A stretch of 64,000 bases of DNA from Fodinicurvata fenggangensis DSM 21160 (lineage in GTDB: Bacteria > Pseudomonadota > Alphaproteobacteria > Kiloniellales > DSM-21159): positions 1 through 64,000 of the forward strand of contig NZ_JMLV01000011.1 in NCBI RefSeq assembly GCF_000686045.1. Direction: 5' to 3'. The position numbers and the translations under genes are program-made. Under the pieces are notes generated by a model. That model was not told where the DNA came from. It ran no database searches and saw nothing but the letters and a program-made list of their open reading frames with translations. Below, one piece after another: positions 43,471-54,653 of the stretch; position 1 is the stretch's first letter, and every line of letters starts with the position of its first letter.

Positions 43471-43484
<14 letters not shown>
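42651..43484 (-). CDS. PEP-hydrolase-family TIM-barrel protein (Tm-1 C-terminal half homologue)
   Basis: The 277-residue protein belongs to the phosphoenolpyruvate hydrolase-like TIM-barrel family (PF09370 type): [49 protein letters not shown], and [12 protein letters not shown] near the C-terminal face. The same domain forms the C-terminal half of plant Tm-1. Its gene overlaps the end of the gene encoding the Tm-1 N-terminal-like domain by 14 bases, so the two proteins probably act together. The reaction is not established. Confidence 0.88.
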
Positions 43485-45721
<2,237 letters not shown>

Positions 45722-45729
<8 letters not shown>

Positions 45730-46507
45730 GCCCGCCTCCCAGATAGATCTGCTGCACGTCCGGATCGCTCTCGATTTCATCGGGCGTGCCTTCCTTGAAG
45801 ACCGCGCCGTTGTGCATGACCGTGCAGTACTCGACGACACGCAGAGCAACATCCAGGTCGTGCTCGATAATGACGTAACCGATGTGTTCGGGCAGCGCGC
45901 GCAGGATTTCCACCAGTTCGCGCCGCTCTGCCGGGGAAAGCCCGGCGGCCGGTTCATCGAACAGGATCATCCGCGGCGCACCCGCCAGCGCCATGCCGAT
46001 TTCCAGCTGTCGCTGCTGGCCATGGGCCAGATCGGAGACTGGCGTCTTTTCCAGCCGGTCCAGGTGGGCGGCATGCATCATCCTATGCGCGGCCTCGATG
46101 GTGGCATCGTCGTCACCCGGGCGGCGCATGGAAAAACGCTTGCTGCCGACACCGCGTGCCGCGAGATAGAGATTGTCAAAAACCGTCAACCCCTTGAACA
46201 ACAGGGAAGACTGGTAGGTCCGTCGCAGGCCGCGTCTTATGCGCTCCTGCGGCGGCATCTTGGTCACATCCTCGCCGAAGAAACGGATCCGTCCGGCCGT
46301 CGGCGGGAAGTCGCCCGTGATGGCATTGAACAACGTGGTCTTGCCGGCCCCGTTCGCACCGAAGACGGCGCGCCGTTCTCCGGCCTGGACCTTCATCGTC
46401 ACATCATTCAGCGCCACCAGCGCACCGAAGCTGCGGCTCACACCCTGGAGTTCCAGGGCATGAGCCGCCACCGTTTCGGTGAAACCGGCAGAGGCAACCG
46501 CACTCAT
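45722..46507 (-). CDS. livG: Branched-chain amino-acid-type ABC transporter ATPase (LivG)
   Basis: The 261-residue protein has Walker [19 protein letters not shown], the LivG feature [19 protein letters not shown], signature [17 protein letters not shown] (an LAHGQ variant of LSGGQ usual for LivG) and [11 protein letters not shown]. It pairs with the LivF-Tm-1 fusion. The ATG overlaps the stop of a 12-codon open frame that has its own ribosome site. Confidence 0.92.
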
Positions 46508-46542
46508 TTGCGAAACGCCTTCTGTCTGCCGTTTACCATCAT
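46504..46542 (-). CDS. Possible 12-codon leader peptide before livG
   Basis: An ATG-ATG start with GAGGAG six bases upstream opens a frame encoding [12 protein letters not shown], whose TGA overlaps the livG ATG (ATGA). This may only help coupled entry of ribosomes at livG. Low confidence because so short a frame can arise by chance. Confidence 0.3.
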   Translation of the reverse strand: MMVNGRQKAFRK

Positions 46543-46558
46543 GACAAGCTCCTCAAGC

Positions 46559-47803
46559 TTACGGGCAGGAGGGGTTGTCACGCGAAGCGAAACCGTTGGC
46601 CAGGAATTCATCTTCCGGCAGGCCAAGGGTCTGGTTCACTTCCGGCACGATCTTCACAACCTCGTTGTAGAGGCCGCCCTCACCGTCCTTCACAACTTCG
46701 GTGATGAAGATGTCGGCAACGGCGTTGCGGTTCTCGTCAACAGAGATGGTGCCGGTCGGCGTCTCCAGCTCCAGGTTCTGCAGGGCTTCGCGGAAGGCCT
46801 GCTGCCCGTTCGACAGGTCACCATCCACCTCGTCCAGGGCCGTGAGCACAGCCAGGGTGTTCACGTAATAGGCATGCGCGAACAGCGAGGGGGACGGCAG
46901 GCCGTCGTCGAACATTTCGGCATAGGTTTCCTTGAATTCCACCCACTTGGGATCGTCCCAGTTGTCGGCGATCGGACCGGCCGTGATGGTTCCGGCCAGG
47001 TAGTCGCGCTGCTGCCCCTTGGCTCCCAGCACCGACTGGTCAACCGTGATCGAGCCGGCGATCATCGGCTTTGCACTGCCCATCTGCTGGTACTGGGACA
47101 GGAAGTTGATGGCATCCGAGCCGCCCAGGGCGACATAGAGCGCATCGATATCCTGTGGGATCGAGGCCACGGTCGTGGCATAGTCACGCGTGCCCAGCGG
47201 CACGTAGAACTTCTCGACAACCTGTCCGCCCAGCTTGCAGAAATCGGTCATGAAGCCCATGACCAGCGAGTAGGGGAAGGAGTAGTCCTCGGCCACGACA
47301 GCCACCTTCTCGTAGCCCTTTTCCTCATAGGCATATTTGCCCAGGCCAGCCTGCCACTGCGCACCGTCCGTGGAGAAACGGAAGAAATTCTCGGACGGAT
47401 CGTCCAGGGTCGTGCGCTGGGCGGCGGAGCTGCCGTTCACGAAGGTCGTGTCGGGATGATCCTTGGCATAGTCCTTGACGGCGATGCCTTCGGAGCCCGA
47501 AAGCGGGCCGACAAGGATATCCACCTCGTCATTCTCGACCAGGCGGCGCGCTGCATTGACCGCGCTGTCCGGAGACGCATCGGAGGAGGCGGTGATCAGT
47601 TCGATTTCACGCCCCCCGGCCTCATGACCGAATTTTTCCAGAGCCATGCGGATACCGCGGATGCCGTCTTCGCCCGGCACCGCAAAGGGGCCTTCCAGTG
47701 TGGCAAGTCCGCCCAGCTTGATCGGATGCTCGTCGGCCGTTGCGGCCCCGGCTCCGGCCACCAAGGCAGCGGCTGCCGTCATGGACAATAGTTTTCTCAA
47801 CAT
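46559..47803 (-). CDS. Liv-type ABC transporter substrate-binding protein
   Basis: The 414-residue protein has a Sec signal (MLRKLLSMTAAAALVAGAGA, cleavage near ATA-DE) and a type 1 periplasmic fold: HPIKLGGLATLEGPFAVPGEDGIRGI, VDILVGPLSGSEGIAVKDYA and VVAEDYSFPYSLVMGF. Members bind branched-chain amino acids, amides, urea or aromatic acids; with an amidohydrolase and FAH enzyme in the operon the ligand is probably an amide or organic acid. ATG follows GGGAGG. It sits between the permease and ATPase genes. Confidence 0.92.
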   Translation of the reverse strand: MLRKLLSMTAAAALVAGAGAATADEHPIKLGGLATLEGPFAVPGEDGIRGIRMALEKFGHEAGGREIELITASSDASPDSAVNAARRLVENDEVDILVGPLSGSEGIAVKDYAKDHPDTTFVNGSSAAQRTTLDDPSENFFRFSTDGAQWQAGLGKYAYEEKGYEKVAVVAEDYSFPYSLVMGFMTDFCKLGGQVVEKFYVPLGTRDYATTVASIPQDIDALYVALGGSDAINFLSQYQQMGSAKPMIAGSITVDQSVLGAKGQQRDYLAGTITAGPIADNWDDPKWVEFKETYAEMFDDGLPSPSLFAHAYYVNTLAVLTALDEVDGDLSNGQQAFREALQNLELETPTGTISVDENRNAVADIFITEVVKDGEGGLYNEVVKIVPEVNQTLGLPEDEFLANGFASRDNPSCP

Positions 47804-47875
47804 ATCTTCTTTTCCTCCCTCACTGTTTGTCTGAGTTCGGCCATGTCAGACGGCGTGCCTGCATGAACTCAGCAC

Positions 47876-48904
47876 CTACCATTGGTCCACCCTGTTGCGG
47901 GCGGACTGTCGCGCCAGCCAGGACTTCAGCTTGCCCCAAAGGCCAAGCACCCCGTCTGGCGAAAAGAGCACGATCACCAGGAAGACCGCCCCGATCACCG
48001 TGTTGAAGCGTTCCCGGTCGATCAGATCGATGGCAAAGTTCTCCATCAAAATGAAGATAACGGCACCGATGAAGGGACCGACCGGATGGGCCAACCCGCC
48101 CAGAACCGTCAGGATCAGAATATCGATCACGGGCCCGATTCCGACCGACCCCGGCGAGATCTGCCCGTTCTGCCAGACAAGCAGGACCCCGCCGATACCG
48201 GCCAGGACACCGGCAACGCCGTGCGCGGCCACGCGATGGGCAGTGACGTTGAACCCCAGGGACGCCATGCGCCGCGGATTGTCGCGCACGGCCTGCAGCG
48301 CCAGGCCGAAAGGCGTGCGCGACAGATAGAGTACGAAAAGATAGCACAGCCCCACCACGCCCAGGGTCAGGTAGAAGAAGGGCAGTGGCGCGCGCCAATC
48401 CACTCCGAAAACCTCCGGCGGGCGCACCCCGGAAAAGCCATTGAAGGAATTGAAGATGGGGTCGTTCTGCAGCACCAGGTAATAGAAGGCCACCGAGATC
48501 GCCAGCGTGATCATGATGGTGTAGATGCCGCTGGTCCGCGCCGAGATCCAGCCGATCAGCACGGCGGCCACGGTCGCAAGGCTCACGGCACCCACCAGCA
48601 TCAACCAGGCAGGCCATTCCGCATTCCCGAAGATCGCCACCAGGTAGCCGGCGAGCCCGGCCACGGTCAGCTGCGAGAGCGAAACCATGCCGCCATAACC
48701 GGCCAGCAGCATCAGCGACAGGCCGATCAGCCCCAGGATCAGGCTTTGCGCCCCGATCTGCACAGTCCAGAAGCCGGTGGCGATCAGTGGGTAGATCACG
48801 AGCAGCACGGCCACGACCGCGTGATACCAACGCACACCCCGCAACCAGACTGGAAGAACGGGAGCCGCCTTCTTATCCTCTGTCTTGTCAGTGATCGAGG
48901 CCAT
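47876..48904 (-). CDS. livM: Liv-type ABC transporter permease (LivM)
   Basis: The 342-residue protein has about ten membrane helices and the LivM features LILGLIGLSLMLLAGYGGMVSLSQ and VRDNPRRMASLGFNVTAHRV followed by GVAGVLAGIGGVLLVWQNGQISP. It lies 9 bases after livH and forms the heterodimeric channel with it. Confidence 0.93.
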   Translation of the reverse strand: MASITDKTEDKKAAPVLPVWLRGVRWYHAVVAVLLVIYPLIATGFWTVQIGAQSLILGLIGLSLMLLAGYGGMVSLSQLTVAGLAGYLVAIFGNAEWPAWLMLVGAVSLATVAAVLIGWISARTSGIYTIMITLAISVAFYYLVLQNDPIFNSFNGFSGVRPPEVFGVDWRAPLPFFYLTLGVVGLCYLFVLYLSRTPFGLALQAVRDNPRRMASLGFNVTAHRVAAHGVAGVLAGIGGVLLVWQNGQISPGSVGIGPVIDILILTVLGGLAHPVGPFIGAVIFILMENFAIDLIDRERFNTVIGAVFLVIVLFSPDGVLGLWGKLKSWLARQSARNRVDQW

Positions 48905-48913
48905 ACCCAGCTC

Positions 48914-49771
48914 CTATGCCCGTCCGAGTAGGCCCTGGGGCCGGATGGCCAGGACGACCACCATGACCAGGAACGAAAAGACGACCCCATAGGTCGGAAA
49001 GTAGGCCAGTCCGAACTGCTCGGTCATGCCGATCAGCAAGGCGCCGATCGCCGCACCGGGAATGGATCCCATGCCGCCCACGATCACGACGATCAGTGAG
49101 GCCAGCAGGAAGCGCGTATCCTCGCCCGGCGCGATCGACAGCGCCGAGCCGCCAAGCACGCCGGCCAGGCCGGCCAGGCCGGCGCCGATGGCAAAGGTAA
49201 CGCAGAACAGCAGTTGGACGTTGACGCCCGACGCCGAGAGCATGCCGCGATCGTCCACGCCGGCCCGGATCATGATGCCGATCCGCGTGCGGTTCAGGAA
49301 CAGCCACAAGGCAATGCCGATGGCGATCGCCGCCGCAAGCGTAAAGAGACGGTAGGTCGGATAGGCATTGATGAAGGGCATCGGTGTCGCACCGAACAGC
49401 CATGCCGGCGGCGTGAACTGATAGGACACACCGGACCATATCGCCAGCATCACATCCGCCAGGATGATGGAGAGCGCAATGGTCACCAGGGTCTGGCGCA
49501 ACTCCTGCCCTTCCATATAGCGGAACACCAGAAGCTGCAGCAGGATTCCGGCAATCGCCATGGACAGGAAACCGGCCAGCACGGCCAGGTACCACGAGCC
49601 CGTGCTGTTGGCGACCTCGAAACCGATATAGCCGCCCAGAAGGTACAGCGAGCCGTGCGCCAGGTTCACGTTGCGCATCAGCCCGAAAACCAGGGAAAAG
49701 CCGCTGGCAACGATGAAGTACAAGGCCGCCAGCGTCAGCCCGTTCAGGAAGGTCAGGATGAAAAGCCGCAT
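48914..49771 (-). CDS. livH: Liv-type ABC transporter permease (LivH)
   Basis: The 285-residue protein has about eight membrane helices with LivH motifs: FLNGLTLAALYFIVASGFSL, MRNVNLAHGSLYLLGGYIG and GLAGVLGGSALSIAPGEDT, then LIVVIVGGMGSIPGAAIGAL. It follows the amidohydrolase gene by 16 bases. Confidence 0.93.
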   Translation of the reverse strand: MRLFILTFLNGLTLAALYFIVASGFSLVFGLMRNVNLAHGSLYLLGGYIGFEVANSTGSWYLAVLAGFLSMAIAGILLQLLVFRYMEGQELRQTLVTIALSIILADVMLAIWSGVSYQFTPPAWLFGATPMPFINAYPTYRLFTLAAAIAIGIALWLFLNRTRIGIMIRAGVDDRGMLSASGVNVQLLFCVTFAIGAGLAGLAGVLGGSALSIAPGEDTRFLLASLIVVIVGGMGSIPGAAIGALLIGMTEQFGLAYFPTYGVVFSFLVMVVVLAIRPQGLLGRA

Positions 49772-49787
49772 GATCCTGTGCTTACCC

Positions 49788-51074
49788 TCAACCGGCCCAG
49801 CGCAGCGACGAGCGGCCCTGGGCCGTCACATCGGGGGCGCGGTGAAAGCTGCCGTCCTTCATGACGGCCAGGATCCGCTGGCGCTCCTGCAGGATGCGGA
49901 TATTGGCAAGCGGATCGCCGTCGACCAGAATCAGATCGGCCAGATAGCCGTCCTTCACCAGTCCCAGCTCGTCGGGCTTGCCCATGATCTGGCCGCCCAT
50001 CTTGGTCGCGGAGACAATGGCCTCCATGGGGGACATGCCCACCAGGTCGACGAAATATTCCAGGTCCTTGGCATTGGTGCCATGAGGGATCCAGGCGAAG
50101 CCGTAATCGCCACCCGGCAGCACGCGAATGCCGCGCCGGTGCATCTTGCGCATGGTCTCGGTGGCGATTTCCGCCTCGCGGGCGTACATCATGCCGAGTG
50201 AGGAGTCCGGGTGTACGCCGTACTCGGCGGCGTTCTTGGACGTACGGATCAGCCAGGCCAGGCCAGGCGCCACGAAGTGCTTGTCCTTGTTGGCTTCCAG
50301 CAGGTCCAGCGTCTCTTCGTCTGCGAAGGAGGCATGGTAGATAATCTCGATGCCGTGCCGGATGCACATCTTGATGGATTCATTGGAGCGCGCATGGGCT
50401 GCCACGCGCAGCCCCCGGCGCTTGGCCTCGGAAACGGCCACTGCCGCTTCCTCGTCGGTCATGGGCGTTTCCTCGGCACCCACGCCGGCGATCTCCTCGC
50501 CCGAGAGGTTCAGCTTGATGGTGTCGCAACCGTATTTGATGAACTGGCGTACGGCCCGGCGCATCTCCTCGACGCCCGAGACGATGCAGCCGAAGGAGAG
50601 TTCGGGAAACTCCAGGTGCGGCGGCGAGGTGTCGCCCAGCCCGCCCAGCGTCGTGATCTCCTGGCTGGCCGCGGAATAGCGCGGCCCCGGGATGCGGCCC
50701 TGGTTGATGGCATCGCGAATGACCACGTCCAGGCGTGCCTTGGCCGAGGCCGCCCCCATGCAGGAGGTAAAGCCCATCTCGATGTAGCGCTTGGCCATCT
50801 CCGCGGTGAACAGCGTATGCTCTTCGGGCGGCATCTGCTGGATGGCCTCCAGCGATGGCTGGTCGTTCCACGACAGGTGGGTGTGCGCCTCGGTCATGCC
50901 GGGCATCAGGGTCGCGCCGGCTCCGTCGATTACGGTATGGCCACTGCCCAGCCCGCTGCGGCCGCCGCGGCTGACCTGCTTGATACGGTTGCCCTGGACC
51001 AACACCTCACCAGTGAAGGGATGATCGCCGCTGCCATCCAGAATGCGGACGTTGGTAAAAAGATAGTCACCCAT
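49788..51074 (-). CDS. Metal-dependent amidohydrolase
   Basis: The 428-residue protein is a TIM-barrel amidohydrolase of the imidazolonepropionase/prolidase-like group. Metal ligands are in EAHTHLSWN (HxH, around residues 62-64), AAHARSNES and YHASFAD, with the last Asp in LPGGDYGFAWIPHG; a C-terminal composite sandwich reads LADLILVDGDPLANI. It hydrolyses an amide, lactam or related bond. Its place beside the transporter and an FAH-family enzyme suggests it acts on the imported compound. ATG at 51074 has no strong ribosome site. Confidence 0.9.
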   Translation of the reverse strand: MGDYLFTNVRILDGSGDHPFTGEVLVQGNRIKQVSRGGRSGLGSGHTVIDGAGATLMPGMTEAHTHLSWNDQPSLEAIQQMPPEEHTLFTAEMAKRYIEMGFTSCMGAASAKARLDVVIRDAINQGRIPGPRYSAASQEITTLGGLGDTSPPHLEFPELSFGCIVSGVEEMRRAVRQFIKYGCDTIKLNLSGEEIAGVGAEETPMTDEEAAVAVSEAKRRGLRVAAHARSNESIKMCIRHGIEIIYHASFADEETLDLLEANKDKHFVAPGLAWLIRTSKNAAEYGVHPDSSLGMMYAREAEIATETMRKMHRRGIRVLPGGDYGFAWIPHGTNAKDLEYFVDLVGMSPMEAIVSATKMGGQIMGKPDELGLVKDGYLADLILVDGDPLANIRILQERQRILAVMKDGSFHRAPDVTAQGRSSLRWAG

Positions 51075-51147
51075 ATCGTGTCCTCCCTAGCGGCAATCCC
51101 GTTGTCTTTTATCTGTGCTCAAGGCGCACTCGGGACCGCCTGTCCGA

Positions 51148-51930
51148 TCAAGCCGTTCGTACGGAAGCCATGAAATCTCTCAATTCGCGGTTTACGTCTT
51201 CGACCTTCTCAAAAGTTGTCCAGTGGCCGCAACGATTCAGTATCTTCGTGCGCGCCTTTTCCATTTTCTCGCCCATGGAGCGGGCGCCCGAGGCGGGCGC
51301 CACACCGTCCTCGTCGCCGGTGGCCAGCAGAACCGGACAGCGTATGCGTGCGGCGTCGGCTGCGCTGGCACCCGCCAGCGCCTCGCAGGTGGCTGCATAG
51401 CCATCGGCCGGCTGACGCATCACCATCTCGCGCACCAGCGCCACGGCCAGGGGATTGCGTTCCTTCGTCTCGGCGGAGGTCGCCGCCTGCACGATGGCAT
51501 CGGCAATATCCGCCATGCCTTCGGCACGCGCCTTGCCCGCACGGTCCTTCAGGCCCTTGCGCGCGGCATCCGGCGGTTCGCTGATCGGGCCGAACAGCGA
51601 CAGGCTGCGCACCAGGGACGGGTGTTCAACGGCCATGTGCTGACAGACGATTGTGCCCAGCGAATGTCCGACGAAGTGCGCCTTGTCTACACCCAGCACA
51701 CGACAGGCTTTGGCCAGCGTTGCAACAAAGCCGGAGATGGATAGCTGGCCGGAATGGGGGCTGCGCCCCGAACCGGGCAGGTCGGGCCGAATGACGCGAT
51801 AGCCATTGCGAAACAGGTCCATCTGGGGCGTGAAGGTGTTCGAGGTGCCGCCCAGACCGTGAACCATCACCACCGGCGTGCCCTCGCCGTCCACCTCGAC
51901 GGCCATGCGTTCGACTGTCTGCGTGCTCAT
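51148..51930 (-). CDS. Alpha/beta-hydrolase (3-oxoadipate enol-lactonase-like)
   Basis: The 260-residue protein has the oxyanion region VVMVHGLGGTSNTF, the nucleophile Ser in FVGHSLGTIVC, an acid in LLATGDEDGVAP and His in NRCGHWTTFEKVEDV. This layout resembles PcaD-type enol-lactonases and C-C bond hydrolases. The start overlaps the FAH gene stop (ATGA), so both act in one pathway, possibly ring or lactone opening. Confidence 0.9.
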   Translation of the reverse strand: MSTQTVERMAVEVDGEGTPVVMVHGLGGTSNTFTPQMDLFRNGYRVIRPDLPGSGRSPHSGQLSISGFVATLAKACRVLGVDKAHFVGHSLGTIVCQHMAVEHPSLVRSLSLFGPISEPPDAARKGLKDRAGKARAEGMADIADAIVQAATSAETKERNPLAVALVREMVMRQPADGYAATCEALAGASAADAARIRCPVLLATGDEDGVAPASGARSMGEKMEKARTKILNRCGHWTTFEKVEDVNRELRDFMASVRTA

Positions 51931-52826
51931 GCCACCGCTCCTTGTCGTGTTTCGTGATAGCTGGCAACCGGATTCTCAAGGCGGCCAATGCCATCGATGT
52001 CCACGGTGACCCGGTCCCCCGGCCGCAGGTAGCGCGGCGGCTGGAACCCGATTCCGACGCCGGCCGGCGTACCCGTGGCAATGACATCGCCGGGATAGAG
52101 TGTGATGCCTGCCGAAAGCGTCTCGATCAGAGTGGGAATATCGAAAATGAGGGCGGAAATCGGCGCCTCCTGGCGCAGCTCGCCATTGACGTGGCAGCGC
52201 ACCCAGGACTTCGACAGGTCCAGTTCGTCGGCCGTGACAGCCACGGGCCCCATGGGGCAGAAACCGTCCTGTGACTTGCCGATCAGCCACTGCTTGTGGC
52301 GACCCTGCAGGTCACGCGCCGTGATGTCGTTGACAATGGTATAGCCCCAGACGTGGTCCATGGCCGTGGCTTTGGAGATTCCCCGTCCGCCCCGGCCGAT
52401 GATGACCGCCAATTCGGCTTCGTAGTCGATGGCGCTGCTCACGCGGGTATCCACCGGAATGGGATCACCGGCGGCACTGACAGACTCCGGCACCTTCGAG
52501 AAGATGATCGGCGCATCCGGCACGGCCCCCGACGCTGCACCGGAATCGAAACCGCTGCCGGCAAATTCATGGGCGTGCTCGTAGTAGTTCTTGCCGACAC
52601 AGAAGATGTTGCGGCGCGGATGCGGAACCGGTGCGCGCAGCTTCACGGCCGACAATGGCAGCTTCTCCAAGGTGGTCGCCGGACGGCCCACCTCTGAATC
52701 CACCAAAGCCAGCACGCCCTTTTCGGCGGCATTCCCATTGAGATCGAAGGGCGACAGGCTACTGCCGTCGGCCGACAAGACACCCAGACCCGGCTTGCCA
52801 TCCAAATGATACGCAGCGATCTTCAT
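51927..52826 (-). CDS. Fumarylacetoacetate hydrolase (FAH) family enzyme
   Basis: The 299-residue protein has the FAH fold signatures: NIFCVGKNYYEHAHEF, IDYEAELAVIIGRGGRGI (acidic metal ligands), GYTIVNDITARDLQGRHKQW and VIATGTPAGVGIGFQPPRYL. The family splits or decarboxylates 2-oxo acids and acylpyruvates in ring-degradation pathways. It is the first gene of the Liv operon, opposite a GntR regulator whose likely operator lies just upstream. Confidence 0.92.
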   Translation of the reverse strand: MKIAAYHLDGKPGLGVLSADGSSLSPFDLNGNAAEKGVLALVDSEVGRPATTLEKLPLSAVKLRAPVPHPRRNIFCVGKNYYEHAHEFAGSGFDSGAASGAVPDAPIIFSKVPESVSAAGDPIPVDTRVSSAIDYEAELAVIIGRGGRGISKATAMDHVWGYTIVNDITARDLQGRHKQWLIGKSQDGFCPMGPVAVTADELDLSKSWVRCHVNGELRQEAPISALIFDIPTLIETLSAGITLYPGDVIATGTPAGVGIGFQPPRYLRPGDRVTVDIDGIGRLENPVASYHETRQGAVA

Positions 52827-52861
52827 CGTTGGAAACGCCCCTCCAGCTTCTTGTTTTCATT

Positions 52862-52902
52862 AAACCAATACTGAACCATTGGTTTTTAATTGAGCCAATA
52901 CT
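52862..52902. promoter_or_regulatory. Candidate GntR operator: inverted and direct repeats
   Basis: AAACCAAT (52862-52869) and ATTGGTTT (52878-52885) are a perfect inverted repeat with an 8-base spacer. CCAATACT occurs at 52865 and again at 52895, exactly 30 bases apart, about three helical turns. The cluster lies between the FAH gene and the divergent GntR gene. Confidence 0.5.
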
Positions 52903-52995
52903 CGCTGCGAATGCTTGGAGCTGTCAACCTGATTTTGAGGATGTTGGAAATTTTTGTTTGCTCTGGATCAGGATTGGATCAAGAATGGTATAGTG

Positions 52996-53697
52996 ATGAA
53001 CGAGATTCGGAATCCACACCTCGGGCGCGCAGCCGCCACGGCCATGCAGGACCTGTTGACCCGCATAGAGAGCGGCGAATTCTCGCTGGGCCAGCAGTTG
53101 CCGTCCGAGCGCGAATTGGCCAATCGGCTGGGGGTGGCGCGCAACACCCTGCGCGCGGCCTTGGTCCAACTGGAAGGCGATGGTTTCCTGACACGCCAGA
53201 TCGGCCGCGGGACCTTCGTCGCCCAAGTGCCCAACCGGTCCAGTGGCAGCTTCCTGTCACGGCGCATGCGCAACGCCAGTCCGGCAGACCTGATGGAAGT
53301 GCGCCTGATCATTGAGCCGCACGTCGCGGCGCTGGCCGCCAGCCGTGGCAGCAACGAGGACATCGAACGAATTCAAATTGCCCTGCGCGCCTCGCTCTCG
53401 GCGCGCGGCCTCTCGGAGTTCGAGCACTGGGATGCCGAGTTGCACATGGCCATCTTCCACGCCACAAAGAACGCCCTGCTGATCGACTACTGCGATGCCA
53501 TCAACGCCATCCGCAACGAGCCCAACTGGTACCGCCTGAAAAAGCGTACGGTCTCTGCAGACACGCGTACGCACTACGACCAGCAGCACAGTGCCATTGT
53601 TCAGGCCATATGCGACCGGGACCCGGAAACCGCTCAGAAACTCATGACCCAGCACATGAGCGCCATCCGTGACAACATGCTGGGCGTGCTGGGGTAA
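52996..53697 (+). CDS. GntR-family regulator, FadR/FCD subgroup
   Basis: The 233-residue protein has an N-terminal winged helix (AATAMQDLLTRIESGEFSLG, QLPSERELANRLGVARNTLR, GRGTFVAQ) and an all-helical FCD effector domain (about residues 85-220) with the metal-binding pattern Asp/His (DAELHMAIFHA; QQHSAIVQAI). I start it at the ATG at 52996, giving MNEIRNPHLG; a start 14 codons upstream is possible. It likely represses the divergent Liv/FAH operon and itself. It is convergent with the class II aldolase gene, 29 bases between stops. Confidence 0.9.
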   Translation: MNEIRNPHLGRAAATAMQDLLTRIESGEFSLGQQLPSERELANRLGVARNTLRAALVQLEGDGFLTRQIGRGTFVAQVPNRSSGSFLSRRMRNASPADLMEVRLIIEPHVAALAASRGSNEDIERIQIALRASLSARGLSEFEHWDAELHMAIFHATKNALLIDYCDAINAIRNEPNWYRLKKRTVSADTRTHYDQQHSAIVQAICDRDPETAQKLMTQHMSAIRDNMLGVLG

Positions 53698-53726
53698 GCA
53701 AGACAATCAAACCGGCGGGCGTGCGG

Positions 53727-54512
53727 CTAGCGGTCATATCCCGGATTTGCTTCATCAACCTGGCGCAGCATGGCCTCCCACTCCATTTCGCCGTAGACGC
53801 GGCGCACATCCGGATCGTACAGCTTGGCCGTCTTTTCGCAGACCTCTTCGGGCGGCAGCTGCAATTCGCTGCCGGCATTCATAACATCCACCTGGACCTT
53901 GCAGGCGTTCTCCAGCCAGTACATGAGATTGAAGGCATGGGCGATGTTCAGCCCGCAGGTCAGAAGGCCGTGGTTGCGCAGGATCATCGCGTAATGCGGC
54001 CCCAGGTCGGCGACCAGGCGCTGGCGCTCGTCCAGATCAAGGGCGACACCCTCGTAGTCGTGATAGCCGACACGGTTATGAAAACGCATCGAGGTCTGCG
54101 CAATGGGCAGCAGACCACACTTCATGGCCGAAACCGCCATGCCGGCGCGTGTGTGGGTATGGATCACGCAGTCCACATCCGGTCGGGCCTCGTGCACGGC
54201 GCTGTGAATCACGAAACCGGCCTGGTTGATCCCATAGCCAGTACCGGGATCCAGCAGGATATTGCCTTCGTGATCGATCTTGCAGAGGCTGGACGCCGTC
54301 ATTTCGTTGTAGCGCAGGCCGTAGGAGTTGATCAGGAACTGATCCGGATGACCTGGTACGCGGGCCGAGATGTGGTTGTAGATCAGGTCGGTCATTCCGT
54401 AGAGGGCCATCAGTCTGTAACAGGCCGCCAGATGGACCCGTGCTTCCCACTCTTCGGATGAGACCTGATCACGCAGGGACTGCCCCCGTGTGGCAGCTAG
54501 ACTCGATGCCAT
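53727..54512 (-). CDS. Class II aldolase/adducin family protein
   Basis: The 261-residue protein is a fuculose-1-phosphate aldolase/adducin-fold member: MTDLIYNHISARVPG, zinc His ligands in CVIHTHTRAGMAVSA, and ILRNHGLLTCGLNIAHAFN. Members are aldolases, epimerases or decarboxylases of sugar acids; the adducin-like ones have unclear activity. ATG at 54512 follows AAGGAG; a start eight codons upstream is open. It is the last gene of the operon with the sugar-type transporter and follows the permease gene by 141 bases. Confidence 0.9.
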   Translation of the reverse strand: MASSLAATRGQSLRDQVSSEEWEARVHLAACYRLMALYGMTDLIYNHISARVPGHPDQFLINSYGLRYNEMTASSLCKIDHEGNILLDPGTGYGINQAGFVIHSAVHEARPDVDCVIHTHTRAGMAVSAMKCGLLPIAQTSMRFHNRVGYHDYEGVALDLDERQRLVADLGPHYAMILRNHGLLTCGLNIAHAFNLMYWLENACKVQVDVMNAGSELQLPPEEVCEKTAKLYDPDVRRVYGEMEWEAMLRQVDEANPGYDR

Positions 54513-54653
54513 GGTCTTCCACTCCTTATACGTCATGAACCGCGATTTTTTTTCGGATCGAAGTATCGCGGCCGATCAGAAGCGGGTCAACGCGCTTGGG
54601 AGCGACAACAAACAGGCCGGAACGCCAGGCTGGAAGAGATCAGGTCCAGCCAC

